Origin: an uncultured Bacteroidales bacterium
Lineage (GTDB): Bacteria; Bacteroidota; Bacteroidia; Bacteroidales; UBA932
NCBI GenBank assembly: GCA_937901105.1
Contig: CALCHD010000123.1
Span: 1 to 5,718, forward strand
Length of the DNA: 5,718 nucleotides
Direction of reading: 5' to 3'
Shown: positions 1-5,371 of the stretch, one piece after another
How positions within the stretch are numbered: the stretch's first letter is position 1
Layout of the letters: every line of letters begins with the position of its first letter
Notes under the pieces: generated by a model
What the model saw: the letters and a program-made list of their open reading frames with translations, nothing else
Told to the model about the DNA's origin: nothing
The model's database searches: none
Position numbers and translations under genes: made by a program

Positions 1-518
1 CCCGCAGAGCCATCTCAAATGTAAACAGTTTGCTTATCAGATACTTTACAGGAATAAGCGTAGAAGCCTTCTTCATTACAATACTCAACACATTGGGACT
101 CCACCTGATATGCGGAGTATCATTCCAGATGTCTGTAGTACTTGCATTCCTGTCGGGAATACTGAATGTGATACCATACATCGGCCCCCTTACTGCAGGA
201 GCATTCGGCACCCTGATGGCCATCATCTCCTTTTACAGCGCCGGCGCAGACCCTGCCCTTGGAGCCCTCACCATCAAGCTGATAGCCACCTTCTCCATCA
301 CCCACCTGGTAGACGTGTTCATTTTCCAGCCATACATCTACTCCAACAGCGTAAAGGCCCATCCGCTTGAGATTTTCCTTGTAATACTCATAGCCGGCAA
401 CGTTGCAGGGATAGTAGGAATGCTCATTGCCATCCCAACCTACACCGTATTGAGGGTATTTGCCAAGGAGTTCTTCTCAAACTTCAAGGTTGTACAGAAA
501 CTTACCGACAGGATGTAG
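1..518 (+). CDS. AI-2E/PerM-family membrane transporter, C-terminal part (5' end cut by window)
   Basis: Polytopic inner-membrane protein of the AI-2E/PerM family (PF01594). Members have been linked to autoinducer-2 export or ion antiport, but the substrate of this one cannot be told from sequence. The frame is open from base 3 to the TAG at 516-518, giving about 171 residues, roughly the last half of a usual 340-370 residue member. Family hallmarks are present in order: a hydrophobic segment after RYFTGISVE, the conserved GILNVIPYIGPLTAG loop (bases about 159-203), a membrane segment, then QPYIYSNSVKAHPLE followed by two hydrophobic stretches and AIPTYTVLRVFAKEF near the end. A TTG at 30-32 could be read as a start, but the frame continues upstream and family similarity begins before it, so the gene is simply truncated by the edge. 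It converges on gap. Family call is firm; transport function is open. Confidence 0.88.
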   Translation, partial: RRAISNVNSLLIRYFTGISVEAFFITILNTLGLHLICGVSFQMSVVLAFLSGILNVIPYIGPLTAGAFGTLMAIISFYSAGADPALGALTIKLIATFSITHLVDVFIFQPYIYSNSVKAHPLEIFLVILIAGNVAGIVGMLIAIPTYTVLRVFAKEFFSNFKVVQKLTDRM

Positions 519-547
519 GTTTTTGGGATACTGCACCACCCCAAAAC
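519..547 (+). other. Imperfect hairpin directly after the AI-2E-family stop codon
   Basis: GTTTT(T)GGG at 519-527 can pair with CCCAAAAC at 540-547, giving eight base pairs with one bulged T and a 12-base loop. It begins at the base after the TAG. No T-run follows on the plus strand, so it is a poor intrinsic terminator. It may protect the mRNA 3' end or be chance. It is the only plus-strand structure I see that could mark the end of this gene. Confidence 0.25.
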
Positions 548-595
548 ATCCTGAAAACACCCACATTTCCAGGACAAAGTCACCCTGCAGGACAC

Positions 596-622
596 AAAAA
601 AGGCTGCCACAATGTGACAGCC
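596..622 (-). terminator. Rho-independent terminator of gap
   Basis: On the minus strand the arms GGCTGTCAC and GTGGCAGCC (bases 622-602) pair over nine positions, including one U-G wobble, around a three-base ATT loop. Six Ts (601-596) follow directly. It lies 29 bases beyond the gap stop codon, the expected place. On the plus strand the wobble becomes a C-A mismatch and no T-run follows, so the signal is directional and serves gap rather than the upstream plus-strand gene. Confidence 0.85.
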
Positions 623-650
623 CCTCTCTTGTACTTATAGTTTCCTACAA

Positions 651-1655
651 TTATTTGTAAGCTACAGTTGACATGTGTTTGATTAGATCAAGAACTTTGT
701 TAGAGTAACCGATCTCGTTGTCATACCATGAAACTACTTTCACGAAAGTATCAGTTAGAGCGATACCTGCAGTAGCATCAAAGATTGAAGTACGTTTGTC
801 ACCTAGGAAGTCTGAAGAAACAACAGCATCCTCGGTGTAGCCAAGAATACCTTTTAGGTAAGTCTCAGAAGCCTCTTTCATAGCTGCACAAATCTCAGCG
901 TAAGTAGCAGGTTTCTCTAGGTTTACAGTTAGGTCAACAACTGAAACATCTAGGGTAGGTACGCGCATTGACATACCAGTTAGTTTGCCGTTAAGAGCAG
1001 GGATTACTTTACCTACAGCTTTAGCAGCACCAGTTGAAGAAGGGATGATGTTGCCGCAAGCAGCTCTACCGCCTCTCCAGTCTTTTACTGAAGGACCGTC
1101 AACAGTTTTCTGAGTAGCAGTTGCAGAGTGAACTGTAGTCATCAAACCGTCTTTAAGACCGAATTTATCGTTAAGAACTTTTGCTACTGGAGCAAGACAG
1201 TTGGTAGTACATGAAGCGTTTGAAACGATTGACTGACCAACATACTGATCCAAGTTTACACCGCAAACGAACATAGGAGTATCATCTTTTGAAGGAGCTG
1301 ACATAACAACTCTCTTAGCACCAGCCTGAAGGTGAAGCTCAGCTTTCTCTTTAGTTAGGAATAGACCAGTTGACTCAACTACGTACTCAGCACCAATCTC
1401 GTCCCATTTTAGGTCAGCAGGGTTTTTCTCAGCAGTTACGCGGATCTCGTTGCCGTTAACAACCAATTTACCGTCTTTAACCTCTACAGTACCGTTGAAT
1501 TTGCCGTGCATTGTGTCGTATTTAAGCATGTAAGCCATGTACTCAACATCAATAAGGTCGTTGATACCTACTACTAGGATATCGTCTCTCTCCTGAGCAG
1601 CTCTGAAAACCAAGCGGCCGATACGGCCAAAACCGTTAATACCAATTTTAATCAT
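651..1655 (-). CDS. gap: Glyceraldehyde-3-phosphate dehydrogenase, phosphorylating, type I
   Basis: Cytoplasmic glycolytic enzyme converting glyceraldehyde 3-phosphate, phosphate and NAD+ to 1,3-bisphosphoglycerate and NADH. The complete protein has 334 residues, the usual length. It starts with the Rossmann motif INGFGRIGR (residues 6-14). Asp33 of GIND is the expected NAD ribose ligand, followed by Leu34, which favours an NAD-specific catabolic type over the anabolic NADP type. The active site SNASCTTNC places the nucleophile at Cys149, with general base His176 in TTVHSATATQ. The substrate loop SSTGAAKAVGKV (207-218) and the C-terminal SWYDNEIGYS (309-318) are intact. Ile314 sits where Trp or Thr is common, and Cys200 replaces the usual Ser or Gln; neither is catalytic. 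The ATG at 1655 begins the conserved N-terminus. It has its own promoter element and terminator, so is probably monocistronic. Leucine codons are unusual: 12 of 26 are CTA. Confidence 0.98.
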   Translation of the reverse strand: MIKIGINGFGRIGRLVFRAAQERDDILVVGINDLIDVEYMAYMLKYDTMHGKFNGTVEVKDGKLVVNGNEIRVTAEKNPADLKWDEIGAEYVVESTGLFLTKEKAELHLQAGAKRVVMSAPSKDDTPMFVCGVNLDQYVGQSIVSNASCTTNCLAPVAKVLNDKFGLKDGLMTTVHSATATQKTVDGPSVKDWRGGRAACGNIIPSSTGAAKAVGKVIPALNGKLTGMSMRVPTLDVSVVDLTVNLEKPATYAEICAAMKEASETYLKGILGYTEDAVVSSDFLGDKRTSIFDATAGIALTDTFVKVVSWYDNEIGYSNKVLDLIKHMSTVAYK

Positions 1656-1693
1656 TTCTACTATATTTATAAATTAGACATTTACTTATCTAA

Positions 1694-1715
1694 CAACGTT
1701 TTTTCAAAAACGGTG
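1694..1715. promoter_or_regulatory. Dyad symmetry at the presumed gap transcription start (candidate operator or 5' hairpin)
   Basis: The core CGTTTTT-TC-AAAAACG (1697-1712) is a perfect dyad with seven-base arms. One mismatch further out, CA (1694-1695) and TG (1714-1715) extend the symmetry to ten-base arms. It directly abuts the TATCTTTG box of the gap promoter, so the transcription start should fall inside it. As DNA it could bind a dimeric repressor. As RNA it could fold at the 5' end of the gap mRNA with a four-base UGAA loop. No known regulator site was recognised, and AT-richness makes chance possible. Confidence 0.4.
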
Positions 1716-1723
1716 CAAAGATA
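1716..1723 (-). promoter_or_regulatory. Bacteroidota-type -7 promoter element for gap
   Basis: On the minus strand the bases read TATCTTTG, an exact fit to the Bacteroidota sigma-ABfr -7 consensus TAnnTTTG. It lies 60 bases upstream of the gap ATG, implying a leader of roughly 55 bases. A TTTG -33 element is not found at the usual 19-21 base spacing; the nearest TTTG on this strand (1756-1753) is 29 bases away. The A/T-rich leader has no clear Shine-Dalgarno sequence, as is normal for the phylum. Confidence 0.6.
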
Positions 1724-1744
1724 TAAAAATGGGAGAAAAATAAC

Positions 1745-1752
1745 TATCTTTA
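1745..1752 (+). promoter_or_regulatory. Possible -7 element for the surE-lpxB-dapF run
   Basis: TATCTTTA differs at one base from TAnnTTTG and lies 27 bases before the surE ATG, leaving a short leader of about 20 bases. No TTTG -33 element is seen at the expected distance. It is the best candidate in the 124-base divergent region, which must hold a plus-strand promoter if surE is not read from elsewhere. Confidence 0.35.
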
Positions 1753-1759
1753 CAAAGAT
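1746..1759. repeat. Palindrome ATCTTT-AC-AAAGAT in the gap/surE control region
   Basis: A perfect dyad with six-base arms and a two-base centre. Its right half, CAAAGAT (1753-1759), repeats the CAAAGAT at 1716-1722 that forms part of the gap -7 box, with starts 37 bases apart. It overlaps the candidate surE -7 element. It may be a regulator site shared by both promoters, or simply two -7-like elements facing opposite ways. Confidence 0.35.
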
Positions 1760-1779
1760 TTTTGTATATTTTTTACCAC

Positions 1780-2619
1780 ATGAAACACCAGCCTGTTGAA
1801 ATATTGATAACCAACGATGACGGATACACTTCCAAGGGTATAAACTTCCTTGCAAACCTGCTTGAAGAACACGGTAATGTTACCGTAGTGGCCCCTGACG
1901 TTGTACAGTCCGGAATGTCTGCAGCACTCTCAATGGGCAGGACCTTAAGGCTTGAGAAAAAATCACAAATAACTGGCAGTCACGGCAACAGCATAACTGT
2001 CTACTCCCTTACCGGCACACCGGTAGACTGCGTAAAGATGGCCATGAACAAGTTTTTCAAGGCCGGCGGCAGCGAGACTGTTGAGCAGGACCCTACAGAC
2101 AGAGGTGAAAGGCCGCACATAATATTTTCCGGCATCAACCACGGTTCAAATGCATCCATTGCTTCGCTCTATTCAGGCACCCTGGGAGCGGCAGCCGAGG
2201 GGGCAATCTACGGAATAAAATCGGTAGGCCTTTCAATCAGCACGCACCATCCGGATCCGGATTTTACACAAATTGAACCTTACCTGAAGAAAATCATTGC
2301 CAATGCAATGGATCATGAACTTCCGCAGGGAGTATACCTGAATGTCAACTTCCCGGCCATACCGGCACAAGAGATAAAAGGGATAAAAATAGCCAAACAG
2401 GGAGACGGTATGTGGCATAAGGAGTTTGAGCAGAGGAAAGACCCTCACGGCCGTGACTACTACTGGATGACAGGCAGTTTCAAGAACCTTGAACATCAGC
2501 CTGAAAACAAGGGTGACCATAACCTTGTGGACCAGGGGTACATTACAATTGTGCCGCACAAGATTGACACCACCTGCTATGCCACAATGGAGCAGCTGGA
2601 AAATGAATGGAAGCTGTAA
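1780..2619 (+). CDS. surE: 5'/3'-nucleotidase SurE
   Basis: Metal-dependent phosphatase that removes phosphate from 5'- and 3'-nucleoside monophosphates; family members also trim short polyphosphate. Cytoplasmic. The protein has 279 residues. The family signature ITNDDGYTSKG lies near the N-terminus, with metal ligands Asp13 and Asp14, Ser44 in QSGMSAAL and Asn120 in FSGINHGSN. YSGTLGAAAEGAIYGI (131-146) and YLNVNFP (186-192) are also typical. It is longer than the usual 250-260 residues; about 15 extra charged residues lie around 94-111, just before the SGIN motif. The ATG at 1780 is chosen because family similarity begins right after it; a TTG 18 bases upstream would only add an unconserved YIFYH stretch. 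It heads the run with lpxB, a pairing I recall as common in Bacteroidales, and is transcribed divergently from gap. Confidence 0.95.
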   Translation: MKHQPVEILITNDDGYTSKGINFLANLLEEHGNVTVVAPDVVQSGMSAALSMGRTLRLEKKSQITGSHGNSITVYSLTGTPVDCVKMAMNKFFKAGGSETVEQDPTDRGERPHIIFSGINHGSNASIASLYSGTLGAAAEGAIYGIKSVGLSISTHHPDPDFTQIEPYLKKIIANAMDHELPQGVYLNVNFPAIPAQEIKGIKIAKQGDGMWHKEFEQRKDPHGRDYYWMTGSFKNLEHQPENKGDHNLVDQGYITIVPHKIDTTCYATMEQLENEWKL

Positions 2620-2639
2620 TACTAAAAAATAAGCGCCTC

Positions 2640-2672
2640 TGAAAACCGGAAAACTGAAAAAATGAAAACCGG
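2640..2672 (+). repeat. Short direct repeat in the surE-lpxB spacer
   Basis: TGAAAACCGG occurs at 2640-2649 and again at 2663-2672, inside the 90-base purine-rich spacer between surE and lpxB. A related ACTGAAAA lies between the copies. The spacer shows no intrinsic terminator and no TAnnTTTG box, so lpxB is probably read from the surE promoter. The repeat may reflect slippage or a local duplication. Confidence 0.4.
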
Positions 2673-2709
2673 CAACAGCAGTAAATGAAGCAGTAACAAG
2701 AACAAAAAG

Positions 2710-3852
2710 ATGAAATACTACATAATAGCAGGAGAAGCATCGGGAGATTTGCACGGTTCTAATCTCATTAAGGGTATACACCAGACAGACCCGCAGGCAC
2801 AAATACGCTGCTGGGGCGGAGATCTGATGAAAGAGGCTGGAGCAGATCTTGTAAAACACTATAAAGAAGGAGCCATCATGGGCTTTGTGGAGGTGCTCAC
2901 CAACCTGGGCAAGCTCTCAAAAAACCTTAACATCTGCAAGCAGGATATCATAGACTATAATCCCGACGTGGTTGTCCTTATAGACTATCCGGGATTCAAC
3001 TTCCGCATTGCGGAGTTTGCCAAGAAGCAGGGGTTCAGGGTATTCTACTACATAGCACCAAAAGTTTGGGCATGGAAGGAGAAAAGGGTACACCGCCTCA
3101 AGAAGTTTGTGGACCGCCTGTTCATCATCTTCCCGTTTGAGATAGAGTACTTCAAGAAATGGGGCATTGATGCCATCTACAACGGCAATCCTCTTCTCGA
3201 CAGTGTAGACAATCACCCGAGCGCAACAGAGACCAAGGAGGAATTCTGCAAAAGGGCAAACATTCTTCCCGACAGTACCAAAGTTGCCCTCCTTGCCGGA
3301 AGCCGCCGCGGAGAGATAAAATACCTCCTTCCACGAATGATTGAAGTGGCAAAGAGATACCCTTCATACCAGTTCCTGCTGGCCTGTGCCCCTTCTATGG
3401 ACCTTGAGTTCTACAAAGGAATTATCGGGAATAAATGCAGCAACATAAAGCTCCTTGTGGGAGAGACATACTCAATTTTGAGGCATTCAGATGCTGCCAT
3501 CATCAATTCCGGCACTGCAAGCCTTGAGGCGGCACTCATTGGTGTTCCTCAGGTGGTGTGCTACGGAGGCAATGAGATCTCATACCAGATTGCAAGGATG
3601 GTTGTGAAGCTCAAATACATAAGCCTTGCCAACCTCATTATGGACAAGGGACTGTTCAAGGAACTGATCCAGCACAGCTGCACCCCTGCCCTAATCAGCC
3701 AGGAACTTGACCAGCTGCTGAACAACCGGGAATACAGGGCCAAAATGATGCAGGACTACGCAGACGTGCGCACCGTACTTGGCGGTGCAGGAGCCTCTGC
3801 AAAAGTGGCAAAGGCCATGACAGACGAACTTAAGAAAATGACAAACAAATAA
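2710..3852 (+). CDS. lpxB: Lipid-A-disaccharide synthase
   Basis: Glycosyltransferase of family GT19 that joins 2,3-diacylglucosamine 1-phosphate (lipid X) to UDP-2,3-diacylglucosamine, releasing UDP and forming the lipid A disaccharide. It acts at the cytoplasmic face of the inner membrane. The 380 residues match the family length. In order: GEASGD (8-13) in the N-terminal Rossmann half; IDYPGFN (91-97), carrying the conserved aspartate Asp92 proposed as catalytic base; YYIAPKVWAW (113-122) with KEKRVHRLKKFVDR, the basic membrane-facing part; GNPLLD (159-164); LAGSRRGEI (195-203); NSGTASLEAAL (266-276), the sugar-nucleotide binding region; and KYISLANLI (302-310). No key motif is missing. 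The start at 2710 gives the canonical N-terminus. It sits 90 bases after surE and 8 bases before dapF, so is probably co-transcribed with both. Confidence 0.97.
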   Translation: MKYYIIAGEASGDLHGSNLIKGIHQTDPQAQIRCWGGDLMKEAGADLVKHYKEGAIMGFVEVLTNLGKLSKNLNICKQDIIDYNPDVVVLIDYPGFNFRIAEFAKKQGFRVFYYIAPKVWAWKEKRVHRLKKFVDRLFIIFPFEIEYFKKWGIDAIYNGNPLLDSVDNHPSATETKEEFCKRANILPDSTKVALLAGSRRGEIKYLLPRMIEVAKRYPSYQFLLACAPSMDLEFYKGIIGNKCSNIKLLVGETYSILRHSDAAIINSGTASLEAALIGVPQVVCYGGNEISYQIARMVVKLKYISLANLIMDKGLFKELIQHSCTPALISQELDQLLNNREYRAKMMQDYADVRTVLGGAGASAKVAKAMTDELKKMTNK

Positions 3853-3860
3853 TATACATC

Positions 3861-4694
3861 ATGATAGTACACGCATACAAATACCAGGGTGCTGGTAATG
3901 ATTTTGTAATTTTTGACAACAGGAACGGAGAATATGACTGCCTTACTCCCCAGCAGATCAAACTTTTGTGCGACCGCCGATTTGGTGTTGGAGCAGACGG
4001 TATGATGCTTTTGGGAAAGAGCAATGAATATGACTTCTCAATGAGATACTTCAATGCAGACGGCTATGAGGGAAGCATGTGCGGAAACGGCGGACGCTGC
4101 CTTGTGGCTTTTGCAGCACACAGGGGTATCAAAAAATTCGAATTCAACGCCATTGACGGATACCACATAGCAGAGGTTCTTGAATACACCCCTCACAGAT
4201 GCATTGTAAAGCTTAAGATGGTAGACCTTGAGGCAGGTGACAAATACTCGGAGAACGCATACTTCCTTAACACCGGTTCTCCTCACTATGTTGAGTTTGT
4301 AGAGGATACTGCAACCTATCCTGTAGACGAGAAAGGAAAATACTGGAGATACCACCCTGATTTCGTTGGCGGAACCAACGTTAACTTTGTGCAGATTAAA
4401 GAGAACTGCATCAATGTAAGGACTTACGAGAGAGGTGTGGAGGCAGAGACTTTCGCATGCGGCACAGGTGTTACCGCTTCTTCTATCTCAACCTACATGT
4501 ACTCTCCAGAGAAGGGCCATGCAGAGAAGAAAGAGGTTGCAGAGGGTGTTGAGTACGCAAAATACGATATCCACGCCCTTGGCGATGACCTTTCTGTATG
4601 CTTCAACTACAACAAAGGCAGCAAGACCTTCACAGATGTATATCTTACCGGTCCTGCCACCTTCGTATTTGAATGTGATATTGAAATAGACTAA
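3861..4694 (+). CDS. dapF: Diaminopimelate epimerase
   Basis: Cofactor-independent racemase converting LL- to meso-2,6-diaminopimelate, the peptidoglycan cross-linking residue and the direct precursor of lysine. Cytoplasmic, 277 residues, normal length. The two catalytic cysteines are Cys74 in GSMCGNGGRC and Cys200 in FACGTGVTASS, which mark the two mirror-image halves. Other conserved elements are YQGAGNDFV (8-16), RRFGVGADG (39-47), NTGSPHYV (137-144) and GGTNVNFV (170-177). The stretch after Cys200 has a lysine/glutamate-rich segment (about 216-232) before YDIHALGDDLSV. Only 8 bases separate it from the lpxB stop, so translation is probably linked. Its TAA is immediately followed by the yggS stop on the other strand, so there is no room for a terminator between them. 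Confidence 0.97.
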   Translation: MIVHAYKYQGAGNDFVIFDNRNGEYDCLTPQQIKLLCDRRFGVGADGMMLLGKSNEYDFSMRYFNADGYEGSMCGNGGRCLVAFAAHRGIKKFEFNAIDGYHIAEVLEYTPHRCIVKLKMVDLEAGDKYSENAYFLNTGSPHYVEFVEDTATYPVDEKGKYWRYHPDFVGGTNVNFVQIKENCINVRTYERGVEAETFACGTGVTASSISTYMYSPEKGHAEKKEVAEGVEYAKYDIHALGDDLSVCFNYNKGSKTFTDVYLTGPATFVFECDIEID

Positions 4695-5369
4695 TTACCT
4701 GTTGTAGTTGCGGGCACCAAAAATGGTTGTACCTATACGTACCATGGTGCTTCCCATCTCAACAGCAATCCTGTAATCTCCACTCATTCCCATAGAGAGT
4801 TCATTGAAATTGGGATGGGTGGAGATATATTTTTCCCTAATCTGGTCAAAAGTCTGTTTAAGGGATGCAAATTCACCCCTTATCTGCTCTTCATCTTCAA
4901 CAAATGAGGCCATTCCCATTAGGCCGCAGATCTCCACTCCTTCCAGCGGCTGCTGCTGCAGCTTCTCCATAAGCTGCTCAAGTTCCTCCTTTGAGAATCC
5001 CTGCTTGGTCTCCTCCTGGGCAACAAAAAGCTCCAGCAGACACCTCACCTTAAGGCCGTTCTTAACAGCGTATTTGCTTATCTCCATAAGCAGGCGCTCT
5101 GAATCTACAGAGTGGACCAGCGCTGCATAAGGAAGCACCATCTTAAGCTTGTTGGTCTGCAGGTGCCCAATGAAATGCCACTGGATATCCTGTGGGAGAT
5201 CCTGCACCTTCTGCAGAAGTTCCTGCGGACGGCTCTCACCAAATATTCTCTGTCCTGCCTGATATGCCTCCATAATGGCTTCAGACGGGTTGAATTTTGA
5301 AACTGCCACCAACTTTACAGTTGATGGCAGCTCTTTATTCAGTCTTTCAATTTCACTTGAAATGCTCAT
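4695..5369 (-). CDS. yggS: YggS-family pyridoxal 5'-phosphate homeostasis protein
   Basis: Cytoplasmic PLP-binding protein (YggS/PROSC/YBL036C family) with an alanine-racemase-like TIM-barrel fold. It carries PLP and helps hold free PLP and amino-acid pools steady; no enzyme activity is established for the family. 224 residues, usual length. The PLP Schiff-base lysine is Lys25 in LVAVSKFNP. Further family motifs are FGESRPQE (43-50, where many members have FGENYVQE), WHFIGHLQTNK (64-74), GLMGMA (149-154), LSMGMSGDY (191-199) and STMVRIGTTIFGAR (207-220), the last two forming the phosphate-binding end. The ATG at 5369 lies two bases after the yidC stop, so translation is probably coupled to yidC. 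It converges head-on with dapF with no spacing. An alternative name is ylmE. Confidence 0.95.
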   Translation of the reverse strand: MSISSEIERLNKELPSTVKLVAVSKFNPSEAIMEAYQAGQRIFGESRPQELLQKVQDLPQDIQWHFIGHLQTNKLKMVLPYAALVHSVDSERLLMEISKYAVKNGLKVRCLLELFVAQEETKQGFSKEELEQLMEKLQQQPLEGVEICGLMGMASFVEDEEQIRGEFASLKQTFDQIREKYISTHPNFNELSMGMSGDYRIAVEMGSTMVRIGTTIFGARNYNR

Positions 5370-5371
5370 GA

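Noticed and set aside
30..32. TTG as a true start of the AI-2E-family gene
   Set aside because: The frame is open to the window edge and the product would be half the family length; truncation by the window is simpler.
584..591. CCTGCAGG palindrome between the AI-2E-family gene and gap
   Set aside because: An isolated eight-base palindrome with no partner or structural context.
651..1655. gap as the anabolic NADP-type (GapB-like) enzyme or erythrose-4-phosphate dehydrogenase
   Set aside because: Asp33-Leu34 in the cofactor loop, an intact phosphorylating-type active site and signs of high expression point to the NAD-dependent glycolytic enzyme.
1667..1681. Four-codon minus-strand mini ORF (M-S-N-L) in the gap leader
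   Set aside because: Very short, A/T-rich and without a ribosome binding site; expected by chance.
1762..1779. Upstream TTG start for surE
   Set aside because: It would add six residues without family similarity; the ATG at 1780 gives the expected N-terminus and leaves room for a promoter.
2233..2859. Open frame of 208 codons on the minus strand across the surE-lpxB junction
   Set aside because: It overlaps two well-supported genes, has low-complexity Cys/Phe-rich content typical of antisense reading, and resembles no family I know.
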